Position numbers and translations under genes: made by a program | Shown here: positions 1 to 5,641 of the stretch, in pieces | Numbering within the stretch: the first letter of the stretch is position 1 | Layout of the letters: each line of letters begins with the position of its first letter | Assembly (NCBI GenBank): GCA_964392085.1 | Contig: CAYMOV010000125.1 | Span: forward strand, 1-6,830 | Length of the DNA: 6,830 nt | Direction of reading: 5' to 3' | Origin: CAYMOV01 sp964392085 | Lineage (GTDB): Bacteria > Oederibacteriota > Muellerivitia > Muellerivitales > Muellerivitaceae | The notes under the pieces: model-generated | Database searches by the model: none | Told to the model about the DNA's origin: nothing | The model's input: the letters and a program-made list of their open reading frames with translations, nothing else

Positions 1-1036
1 GGTAGGCGGCGGGGCTGTCCAACAGCTTCTCCGCCTCCCGCACGATGCGCTTGTCGTCGGTGCCCACCAGCTTGACCGTCCCGGCGGTGACCGCCTCGGG
101 GCGTTCCGTGGTGTCCCGCATCACCAAGACCGGCTTGCCGAGGGAGGGGGCCTCCTCCTGAACGCCGCCGGAGTCCGTGATGATCAGGTTGGACCGGCTC
201 ATGAGATACACGAAGGGCAGGTAGTCCTGCGGTTCGATCAGGTGGACGCGGGTATTCCCCCCCAGGATGCGCTTGACGGGCGCCTGGACGTTGGGGTTCA
301 GGTGCACCGGGTAGACGATCTGCACGTCATCCCGCTTCGATAACTTTGCCAGGGCATGACAGATGCGCTCGAAACCGTCCCCGAAGTTCTCCCGGCGGTG
401 GCCCGTCACCAAAATCATCCGGCGGCGGGAATCGAGGAACGGGAACTTGGCCGCCAACCCCTTCGAGAGCTTGGGGTTCTTTTTGAGCTTGGCCACCACC
501 TCCAACAGGGCGTCGATGACCGTGTTGCCCGTCACGTGGATGGTCTTGGGGTCGATACCCTCCCGGATCAGGTTCTTGCGGGCCTGGGGGGTCGGGGCGA
601 AATGCAGGTCGGCGATCTGGCTGGCCAGGCACCGGTTCATCTCCTCGGGCCAGGGCGCGAAACGGTTGTAGGTGCGGAGTCCCGCCTCCACGTGGCCGAC
701 GGACACCTTCTCATAGAACGCCGCGAGCGAGGCCGCCAACACCGTGGTGGTGTCGCCCTGGACCAGGATCCGGTCGGGTTTGAACTCCCGAAGCACTTCC
801 CGGAGTCCCGTCAGGACGCCTGTGGTGATGCCGGTCAAGTCCTGGCCCGGCTTCATGAGGTCCAGGTCGTAGTCGGGCTTGATGGCGAAGAGCTCCAGCA
901 CCTGGTCGAGCATCTGGCGGTGCTGGGCGGTCACGCAAACACGGGCGGTGATGCCCTTCGCCCGCTGGAGCTGTTCCACCACGGGGGCCATCTTGATGGC
1001 CTCGGGGCGGGTGCCGAACACCGATAGGATTCTCAC
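1..1036 (-). CDS. wecB: UDP-N-acetylglucosamine 2-epimerase, non-hydrolysing (3' end outside window)
   Basis: This cytoplasmic enzyme interconverts UDP-GlcNAc and UDP-ManNAc, supplying ManNAc for surface glycans. I read 345 residues from the sequence. The N-terminus FGTRPEAIKMAP is the family signature. By position against E. coli WecB as remembered (about 376 aa), K15, D95 (in GDTTT), E117 (in HVEAGLRT), E131 (in PWPEE) and H213 (in TGHRREN) all fall at the catalytic or binding positions. DSGGVQEEAPSLGKP (288-302) is the UDP-binding segment of the second Rossmann lobe. About 30 C-terminal residues lie beyond position 1. The start is GTG at 1036, giving MRILSVFGTRPEA. A purine-rich SD (AGGAAGGAA) lies 5 nt upstream, and the start overlaps the flippase stop as GTGA. 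It is the fifth gene of the operon. No UDP-ManNAc dehydrogenase (wecC type) is visible here, so use as ManNAc or ManNAcA cannot be decided. Family assignment is very secure. Confidence 0.96.
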   Translation of the reverse strand, partial: MRILSVFGTRPEAIKMAPVVEQLQRAKGITARVCVTAQHRQMLDQVLELFAIKPDYDLDLMKPGQDLTGITTGVLTGLREVLREFKPDRILVQGDTTTVLAASLAAFYEKVSVGHVEAGLRTYNRFAPWPEEMNRCLASQIADLHFAPTPQARKNLIREGIDPKTIHVTGNTVIDALLEVVAKLKKNPKLSKGLAAKFPFLDSRRRMILVTGHRRENFGDGFERICHALAKLSKRDDVQIVYPVHLNPNVQAPVKRILGGNTRVHLIEPQDYLPFVYLMSRSNLIITDSGGVQEEAPSLGKPVLVMRDTTERPEAVTAGTVKLVGTDDKRIVREAEKLLDSPAAY

Positions 1037-2307
1037 CACAGTTCCTTCCTCAGCTCCCAAACCAGCCAAGCCGTGAGCGTCAGGCCGCTGGCCGCCAGGG
1101 CGACGATCAGGTCGTAGGGGCTTCGATGGTAATTCAGGAGGCACAATCCGTAAACCACCACGGAAGCCCCCATGCCGTAGAGGAACCGGTAACGGCCCAC
1201 CGCCAAAAGCCCGTTGGCCAGGACCCAGTTGAAGGCCATGGGGGCCATCCCCAGGGCGTACCAGGGGAGGATCTCGACCGCCTCGACGTACTGTCCCCCG
1301 AAAAGGATACGGATGAGCGGGCCCTTCAGGAGGACGCAGGCCAGGATCGCCCCGCCCACCACCCACCCCGTCATGGCCATGGTGCGCTTGATCAGGGGCC
1401 TAGCGCTCTGTTCGCGGCTGTGCATGAAGGCGGCCTTGGGGAACATGTAGGCCGTCAGCATGAAGGGGCCGTGCTGGAACACCCGGCCGATGGTGGCCAC
1501 CGCCGAGAAATAACCCGCCTCCTCGGGACTGAACCAATGGCGGGCGAAGGCCACGTCGGTGATCGTGAGGAGCGAGTAAAGGAGGAACGCCAGGGCCACG
1601 GGAGCCGCGAACCTGGCTTCCTTATGCCATTGCCAGCGGGGCTTGAAGGACCAAAACGGCCTGAGGGAACGCGAGATGAACCAAAGGCCGAGGCCCACCC
1701 CGATCCAGGAGGACAGCACCTGCGAGAAAAGCGCGCCGCCGACCCCGACCCCCCCCATCACCAGGACCACCGCCACGGCCAGGCGGACCAGGGTGTCCAA
1801 CGAGATCTGGAACCCCATCTGGTCGTACTTCTGGAGGCCCTGGAGGAAGGCCTTCGTGAGGGTCCCGGCCGCGGCCCCCAGGATCATGAAGACCAGGTGG
1901 AAGATCCAGGTCGATGCGTGGAGGTGCAAAAAGTTCGCCAGGGGCACCCGACCCAGGAAGGAAAAAACCAGGACCAGCGCGCCAGTCCAGCCCAGGGCCA
2001 CCCAGCTGGATCCGTGGAGCGAGGAGAGGATCCGCAGCTTGCGCTTGGCCGCCCCCTCGGCGACCGCCCGGGCCAGGACCGTCTGGAGGGTCTGCAGGGG
2101 GATCGACACCACCATGAAAACCGACAGGAGGCTGACGAGGACCCCGTAGTCGGCCACTCCCAACCGCCGGCTCATCACCATGTTGAAGACCGCGTTTGCG
2201 AAGAAGCTGAGGATGAACGCGCCGAACATCCAACGGCCCTGCCGGAGGATATCGCGGGAGCGCAGGGGAAGGCCCGACCCTTTGCCCTGGACGGCGTCAG
2301 CGGCCAT
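1033..2307 (-). CDS. Polysaccharide biosynthesis protein, Wzx/MATE-like oligosaccharide flippase
   Basis: This is a 424-residue inner-membrane protein, probably translocating a lipid-linked oligosaccharide from the cytoplasmic to the periplasmic face. Hydrophobic stretches suggest about 11-12 membrane segments, roughly at 27-46, 53-78, 100-119, 133-156, 172-191, 194-211, 233-254, 264-289, 312-328, 347-370, 376-392 and 399-416. A basic N-terminal stretch (RSRDILRQGRW, 17-27) precedes the first segment. The RRLGVADYG motif (48-55) after segment 1 and the EEAGYFSAVATIGRV stretch (262-276) after an Asp in a membrane segment (D251) are typical of the polysaccharide-synthesis flippase branch of the MOP superfamily. 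Length fits the family. The ATG at 2307 lies 11 nt inside the end of the upstream glycosyltransferase gene, and the stop overlaps the wecB start by 4 nt. Substrate cannot be read from sequence. A transporter of another lipid-linked substrate (MurJ-like) is less likely given the neighbours. Confidence 0.88.
   Translation of the reverse strand: MAADAVQGKGSGLPLRSRDILRQGRWMFGAFILSFFANAVFNMVMSRRLGVADYGVLVSLLSVFMVVSIPLQTLQTVLARAVAEGAAKRKLRILSSLHGSSWVALGWTGALVLVFSFLGRVPLANFLHLHASTWIFHLVFMILGAAAGTLTKAFLQGLQKYDQMGFQISLDTLVRLAVAVVLVMGGVGVGGALFSQVLSSWIGVGLGLWFISRSLRPFWSFKPRWQWHKEARFAAPVALAFLLYSLLTITDVAFARHWFSPEEAGYFSAVATIGRVFQHGPFMLTAYMFPKAAFMHSREQSARPLIKRTMAMTGWVVGGAILACVLLKGPLIRILFGGQYVEAVEILPWYALGMAPMAFNWVLANGLLAVGRYRFLYGMGASVVVYGLCLLNYHRSPYDLIVALAASGLTLTAWLVWELRKELW
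1042..1050 (-). promoter_or_regulatory. Shine-Dalgarno site for wecB
   Basis: The minus strand reads AGGAAGGAA, ending 5 nt before the GTG at 1036. It lies inside the last codons of the flippase gene and supports the non-ATG start of wecB and coupled translation. Confidence 0.7.
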
Positions 2308-3034
2308 ACAGACCCTGGAGGGCGTTGCGGCGGATACGGAGCAGGTCGAAGAACATCCGGGTGGAGTCGCGGACCACGTTCACCTTCGAGTCGGGCGAAT
2401 TGATCCACTTCACCTGCACTTCGGCGAGGGAGTAACCCAATCGGCGGGCGATGAAGAGCACCTCGGGGTCGAACCCGAACCGGTCGATGGTCTGGAGCGG
2501 AAACACCTTGCGGGCCACATCTCCCCGGAAGGCCTTGAACCCGCATTGGGTGTCCTTGATCCCGGGGACCGCCAGGGCCTGCACCATGAGGTTGAAGGTC
2601 CGTCCCATGAACTCCCGGTAGAAAGGCTGGTGCAGTTCCACCTGGGACCGGTCCACAGCCCGGCTGCCGACGGCCACGTCGTAACGGTCCAGGAGGGGCC
2701 GGAGTTTGGCGTACTCGGAGAGCGGCGTGGAATTATCCGCGTCCATATAGACGGCGTGGAGCCCGTGGGAGGCGGCCATGCCGGTCCGGACGGCGGCGCC
2801 CTTCCCTCGGTTGGCTTCGTGTTTCAGGACCCGAAGGGACAAACGCGCGTTGGACTTGCGCCGATAGGGTTCCACGACCCGGAGGGTGGCGTCGCGGGAA
2901 CCGTCGTCCACCACCAGGATCTCAGCGGCGATTTTCCGGGCCCGGAGGAACGAAAAGCCGTCGGCCAATGTGGCGCCGACCCTTTTTTCCTCGTTATAGA
3001 CGGGGATGACCACCGAGAGTTGTAGGCGGCTCAC
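2297..3034 (-). CDS. Family 2 glycosyltransferase, ALG5/dolichyl-phosphate glucosyltransferase-like
   Basis: This 245-residue GT-A fold enzyme probably transfers a hexose from a nucleotide sugar to a polyprenyl-phosphate carrier at the inner face of the membrane. Visible motifs in order are SVVIPVYNEEKR (7-18), VVDDGSRDAT (41-50), the RGKG loop (76-79), DADNSTP (98-104) with the metal-binding DxD at D98/D100, DTQCGFKAF (161-169) and FGFDPEVLFIA (186-196). The DTQCGFK and FDPE motifs are characteristic of the ALG5/DPG-synthase subgroup rather than generic GT2 enzymes. No C-terminal membrane helices are present, unlike GtrB or ArnC, so attachment would be peripheral. The start is GTG at 3034, overlapping the rfbD stop as GTGA, with an excellent SD 6 nt upstream. 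Glucose is the family-based guess for the sugar; mannose or another hexose is possible. It could also act directly in repeat-unit assembly. Confidence 0.9.
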   Translation of the reverse strand: MSRLQLSVVIPVYNEEKRVGATLADGFSFLRARKIAAEILVVDDGSRDATLRVVEPYRRKSNARLSLRVLKHEANRGKGAAVRTGMAASHGLHAVYMDADNSTPLSEYAKLRPLLDRYDVAVGSRAVDRSQVELHQPFYREFMGRTFNLMVQALAVPGIKDTQCGFKAFRGDVARKVFPLQTIDRFGFDPEVLFIARRLGYSLAEVQVKWINSPDSKVNVVRDSTRMFFDLLRIRRNALQGLYGR

Positions 3035-3888
3035 AAGCGGTCCTCCTTCAGGTATTCCACCAGCGCGTCCTTCCAGGGGCGGATCGGCGCCCGGACAACC
3101 GACCGGGCCTTGGACAGGTCAAAGCGGGAATTCAGGGGCCGGGGGGCCGGCCGGGGAAACCGGGAGCTCGGCACCGGCTCAACGATCGGGCCGGTCAGGC
3201 CGAGGGCGTCCCGGACGCCGAGGGCCAATCCGTGCCATGAAACATACCCGTCATTGGCGAAGTGGTAAAGCCCCTCCGGGGCATTGGATGAAACCAGGTC
3301 CAGGAAGAAACCCGCCAGGTCACGGCTATTGGTCGGGCCCCCGACCTGGTCGTCCACAACCTCCACTTTCGGCATGGTCCGAAGGAGCCCCGCCATCGTC
3401 CTGACGAAATTCCTGCCGTTGGGGCCGTAAAGCCAGGAGGTCCGGACCAGCCAGCCCCGCGCGCCGCTTTCGAGGAAGGCCCGCTCGCCCTCCAGTTTCG
3501 TTCGGCCGTAAGCGTTCACCGGGTTCACGGGGTCGGTCTCCCGGTAGGGCCGCGTCCCCTTCCCGTCGAAGACGTAATCGGTGGAAACGTGGATCATCCA
3601 CCGTCCGGTCGAACGGCTCAAGCGGGCCAGGTGGCCCACGCCGGTCCCGTTGACCGCCAGGGCCGCCGGGTAGAAAGCCGGGTCCTCGCAATCATCCACG
3701 GCGGTCATCGCGGCGCAGTTCACCGTGCCGTCGAAGGACCGCTCCGAGAAATAGCGGTCGAGAGTCCCGGGCCGGGAAAGGTCCAGGACCTCCAAGGACG
3801 GCTCCAACAGCTCATGCCCCGCCGCGCGGAAAAGCGCGGTGACCTGGGTTCCCAACATCCCGGAGGCGCCAAGGACGGCCAGTCGCAA
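3031..3888 (-). CDS. rfbD: dTDP-4-dehydrorhamnose reductase
   Basis: The protein is a short-chain dehydrogenase that makes dTDP-L-rhamnose from dTDP-4-dehydro-L-rhamnose using NAD(P)H in the cytoplasm. Numbering from the TTG at 3888 gives 285 residues, normal for RmlD. The start of the protein is the Rossmann strand LRLAVLGASGMLG, with glycine motif 7-13. NCAAMTAVDDCE (57-68) lines the cofactor pocket. VSTDYVFDG (101-109) and YGRTK (Y127, K131) form the catalytic set, and RTSWLYGPNGRNF (149-161) and DDQVGGPTNSRD (179-189) are substrate-site motifs. An in-frame ATG at 3945 would add 19 Gly/Pro-rich residues, overlap ugd by 50 nt and has no SD, so TTG is preferred. This start lies 7 nt after the ugd stop. 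RmlA, RmlB and RmlC are not in the window and must lie elsewhere if the assigned reaction is right. A related SDR role cannot be fully excluded. Confidence 0.92.
   Translation of the reverse strand: MRLAVLGASGMLGTQVTALFRAAGHELLEPSLEVLDLSRPGTLDRYFSERSFDGTVNCAAMTAVDDCEDPAFYPAALAVNGTGVGHLARLSRSTGRWMIHVSTDYVFDGKGTRPYRETDPVNPVNAYGRTKLEGERAFLESGARGWLVRTSWLYGPNGRNFVRTMAGLLRTMPKVEVVDDQVGGPTNSRDLAGFFLDLVSSNAPEGLYHFANDGYVSWHGLALGVRDALGLTGPIVEPVPSSRFPRPAPRPLNSRFDLSKARSVVRAPIRPWKDALVEYLKEDRL
3041..3048 (-). promoter_or_regulatory. Strong Shine-Dalgarno site for the family 2 glycosyltransferase
   Basis: The minus strand reads AAGGAGGA, 6 nt before the GTG at 3034. It sits within the final codons of rfbD. 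This near-consensus site fixes GTG as the start despite the absence of a nearby ATG. Confidence 0.85.
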
Positions 3889-3891
3889 GGG

Positions 3892-3897
3892 TCCCCT
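3892..3897 (-). promoter_or_regulatory. Probable Shine-Dalgarno site for rfbD (TTG start)
   Basis: The minus strand reads AGGGGA and overlaps the TAG stop of ugd (3898-3896). Only 3 nt separate it from the TTG at 3888, which is short. It still beats the upstream ATG at 3945, which has no purine-rich site. Stop, SD and start are compressed into 13 nt, suggesting re-initiation by ribosomes finishing ugd. Confidence 0.5.
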
Positions 3898-5200
3898 AAC
3901 CGATCGGCCGGACGCCCCGGCCCATCCCGGCGTAGGTGAACCCATGCGCCGCTAAGGCCGCCGGCTCATAGAGGTTCCGCCCGTCCACCACCAGGGGTCG
4001 CTTGAGGGCCGCCTTGAGGCGTTCGAGGTCGGTTTCCTTGAATTCGTTCCATTCGGTGAGGATCAGGAGGGCGTCCGCCCCTCGGGCGGCCTCCAGGGCG
4101 GTGGCGCAGTAGGTCACACCCTTCAGGATTTTCCGGGCGACCGGCATGGCCACCGGATCGTAGGCCCTCAGCTTCGCGCCCGCCTTGCGGAGCGCCGGCA
4201 AAATCTCCAGGGAGGGCGCTTCCCGCATGTCGTCGGTGTTGGGCTTGAACGCCAGGCCCCAGACCGCCAGGGTCTTGCCCTTCAGGGGCCCGGCCAGGTC
4301 CTTCACCTTCCTCACGAAGGCCAGGCGTTGCCCATGGTTGACCTCCATGACCCCAGGAAGGATCTTGAAGGGGGCGCCGTAACGCTTGCCGAGGTGGTTG
4401 AGGGCCATCACGTCCTTGGGGAAACAGCTCCCCCCGAAACCCAATCCCGCGTTGAAGAATTGGCCCCCGATCCGCGGGTCCATGCCCATGCCCTTGACCA
4501 CCTGCACCACGTCGGCCCCCACCTTCTCGCATAGGTTGGAGATCTCGTTGATGTACGAGATCTTGGCGGCCAGGAAGGCGTTGGAGGCGTACTTCACCAT
4601 CTCGGCGCTTTCGGGGTCGGTGATCAGCACCGGGGCGTTCACGGGCTTGTAGATGGCGGCCACCCGCAGGGCGGCGTCGCGGTTCTCGGCGCCGATGACT
4701 ACGCGGTCGGGTTTGAAGAGGTCCTGGACGGCCGAGCCCTCGCGTAGGAACTCGGGGTTGGACACCACGTCGAAGGTCGCGTCGGGCGGGGCCGTGGACC
4801 GCAGGATGTCACCCACCACGTGGGTCATGCCGATGGGCACGGTGCTCTTGTTCACGATGATCTTGTACCCGCGGATCGCCGCGCCGATCACCTTGGCGGC
4901 CTGGATCACGTTGCGGATGTCGGCCTCCCCGGAGGCGCCGGGGGGCGTCGAGACCGCGATGAAGACCACCTCGCTTTCACGGACGGCGGCGGCGGTGTCC
5001 GTGGTGAAGAAGAGGCGGCGGCCCCGGTTGCGGCGGACGATCTCCTCGAGGCCGGGCTCATAGATGGGCACCTTCCCCCTTTTCAGGGAGGCCACCTTGG
5101 CCTTATCCACATCCACGCAGGTCACCTGGTGTCCCAGGTCGGCGAAACAGGAGCCGGTCACGAGACCGACGTACCCGGTTCCGATGACGGATAGTTTCAA
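3896..5200 (-). CDS. ugd: UDP-glucose 6-dehydrogenase
   Basis: This cytoplasmic enzyme oxidises UDP-glucose to UDP-glucuronate with two NAD+. From the TTG at 5200 it has 434 residues. Motifs seen are the N-terminal NAD site KLSVIGTGYVGLV (2-14), IYEPGLEEIV (46-55), VSTPPGASGEAD (83-94), KSTVPIG (118-124), NPEFLREGSA (148-157, with E150), MVKYASNAFLA (201-211, with K203), GFGGSCFPKD (254-263) with catalytic C259 and D263, and WGLAFKPNTDDMRE (314-327). GGSCFPKD and NPEFLREG separate it from WecC-type UDP-ManNAc dehydrogenases, which carry a GGHC motif. The reading frame extends to a TTG at 5215, but that codon lies upstream of the SD, and the codons after it are the SD itself. It is the first gene of the operon, with no confident promoter upstream and the hairpin repeats starting 40 nt before its start codon. 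Confidence 0.96.
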   Translation of the reverse strand: MKLSVIGTGYVGLVTGSCFADLGHQVTCVDVDKAKVASLKRGKVPIYEPGLEEIVRRNRGRRLFFTTDTAAAVRESEVVFIAVSTPPGASGEADIRNVIQAAKVIGAAIRGYKIIVNKSTVPIGMTHVVGDILRSTAPPDATFDVVSNPEFLREGSAVQDLFKPDRVVIGAENRDAALRVAAIYKPVNAPVLITDPESAEMVKYASNAFLAAKISYINEISNLCEKVGADVVQVVKGMGMDPRIGGQFFNAGLGFGGSCFPKDVMALNHLGKRYGAPFKILPGVMEVNHGQRLAFVRKVKDLAGPLKGKTLAVWGLAFKPNTDDMREAPSLEILPALRKAGAKLRAYDPVAMPVARKILKGVTYCATALEAARGADALLILTEWNEFKETDLERLKAALKRPLVVDGRNLYEPAALAAHGFTYAGMGRGVRPIG

Positions 5201-5205
5201 GTCAG

Positions 5206-5213
5206 CCCTCCCC
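5206..5213 (-). promoter_or_regulatory. Shine-Dalgarno site that fixes the ugd start
   Basis: The minus strand reads GGGGAGGG, 5 nt before the TTG at 5200. This favours TTG-5200 (MKLSVIGTGYVG) over the upstream in-frame TTG at 5215, whose following codons would encode the SD. Confidence 0.8.
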
Positions 5214-5239
5214 AAAATTGACTGAAACCGGAATGTGAC

Positions 5240-5301
5240 GTTGTCCCGGGGTACATAGGGGCAGAGCCCCTATGAGAGTTCGTGATTGAGGTCCGCACAA
5301 C
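5240..5301. repeat. Hairpin repeat unit 1 (62 bp)
   Basis: The unit begins GTTGT and ends ACAAC, a 5-bp terminal inverted repeat. Its core is a perfect 9-bp stem, CATAGGGGC / GCCCCTATG, with loop AGA at 5254-5274. The segment 5247-5301 is identical base for base to the matching 55 bases of the other two copies. It differs from unit 2 at one aligned position in the preceding bases (C at 5246, T at 5342). The next 13-14 bases upstream are also partly shared with those before unit 2 (AACCGGA matches), so the ancestral unit was probably longer. I do not recognise the family. REP-like, MITE-like and transcribed-structure interpretations are all open. Confidence 0.85.
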
Positions 5302-5335
5302 GCCTCCGCAACTTGGTCGCGAACCGGATTGAGGT

Positions 5336-5397
5336 GTTGTCTCGGGGTACATAGGGGCAGAGCCCCTATGAGAGTTCGTGATTGAGGTCCGCACAAC
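5336..5397. repeat. Hairpin repeat unit 2 (62 bp), adjacent to the gap
   Basis: This is a second copy in the same orientation, exactly 96 bp from unit 1, with 34 bp between the units. It has the same GTTGT/ACAAC ends and the same 9-bp stem with AGA loop (5350-5370). The last base before the N run is the last base of the unit, so the contig ends exactly at the repeat boundary. Confidence 0.85.
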
Positions 5398-5497
5398 NNN
5401 NNNNNNNNNNNNNNNNNNNNNNNNNNNNNNNNNNNNNNNNNNNNNNNNNNNNNNNNNNNNNNNNNNNNNNNNNNNNNNNNNNNNNNNNNNNNNNNNN
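5398..5497. other. Assembly gap, exactly 100 N
   Basis: One hundred consecutive Ns form the usual placeholder for a gap of unknown size. The 55 bases before it (5343-5397) and the 55 bases after it (5498-5552) are identical, which suggests two contigs ending in the same repeat k-mer rather than a measured stretch of missing sequence. Confidence 0.95.
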
Positions 5498-5552
5498 CGG
5501 GGTACATAGGGGCAGAGCCCCTATGAGAGTTCGTGATTGAGGTCCGCACAAC
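5498..5552. repeat. Hairpin repeat unit 3, left end lost in the gap
   Basis: These 55 bases are identical to 5247-5301 and 5343-5397, in the same orientation, with the stem-loop at 5505-5525. The GTTGT end is not visible. The sequence to its right differs from that after unit 1 except for the first base or two. It may be a true third copy or the same physical copy as unit 2 seen from the other contig. Confidence 0.8.
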
Positions 5553-5581
5553 GTCCCCCCGGGAAAGCCCCTTCAAAACGG

Positions 5582-5613
5582 AAAAACCGGGGCGGTCACC
5601 CGCCCCGGTTTTT
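5582..5613 (-). terminator. Symmetric intrinsic terminator downstream of the ABC ATPase gene
   Basis: A perfect 14-bp inverted repeat, AAAAACCGGGGCGG / CCGCCCCGGTTTTT, encloses a 4-nt loop (TCAC on the plus strand). The GC-rich stem is followed by five T residues on either strand, so it could work in both directions. It lies 28 nt after the stop codon of the gene ending at 5642 and should stop that transcript before it reaches the repeats and ugd. Confidence 0.92.
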
Positions 5614-5641
5614 CAGGAAACCGACTTCACTGGCCCGGCCC

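Larger units (their letters stand above)
5201..5641. other. Intergenic region between the ABC ATPase gene and ugd, containing a repeat array and a scaffold gap
   Basis: No credible gene is present in these 441 positions. From the ugd side they hold the ugd SD, about 26 nt of unique DNA, two complete hairpin repeat units, a 100-N gap, a third partial unit, about 29 nt of spacer, and the terminator of the ABC gene. I searched the minus strand upstream of ugd for a -35/-10 pair and saw none I would defend. No polysaccharide-operon ops element (GGCGGTAG) is visible on either strand here. Confidence 0.8.

Noticed and set aside
356..2403. Long plus-strand open frames at 356-1027 and 1126-2403
   Set aside because: They lie antisense to wecB and the flippase, whose minus-strand translations show clear family motifs. 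Their own translations are low-complexity His/Gly/Pro/Arg-rich strings typical of antisense shadows in GC-rich DNA.
3889..3945. N-terminal extension of rfbD to the ATG at 3945
   Set aside because: The added 19 residues are Gly/Pro-rich and precede the Rossmann strand that normally begins RmlD. The ATG has no SD and lies 50 nt inside ugd.
3896..5200. UDP-ManNAc dehydrogenase (wecC), suggested by wecB in the same operon
   Set aside because: The active-site motif is GFGGSCFPKD, with NPEFLREG and MVKYASNAFLA, which are the UDP-glucose dehydrogenase signatures. WecC-type enzymes carry a GGHC motif instead.
5201..5240. Promoter directly upstream of ugd
   Set aside because: No -35/-10 pair with reasonable match and spacing was found on the minus strand in this short stretch or within unit 1.
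5240..5552. CRISPR array
   Set aside because: The repeats are too long (55-62 bp), only one spacer of 34 bp can be seen, that spacer resembles the flank of unit 1, and no cas genes are in the window.
5197..5576. Minus-strand open frames across the repeats that would encode a peptide with a 32-residue repeat
   Set aside because: The 96-bp period is a multiple of three, so any open frame repeats automatically. Two different frames are open across the same DNA, there is no SD, one frame runs through the N gap, and the composition follows the hairpin repeat rather than a protein.
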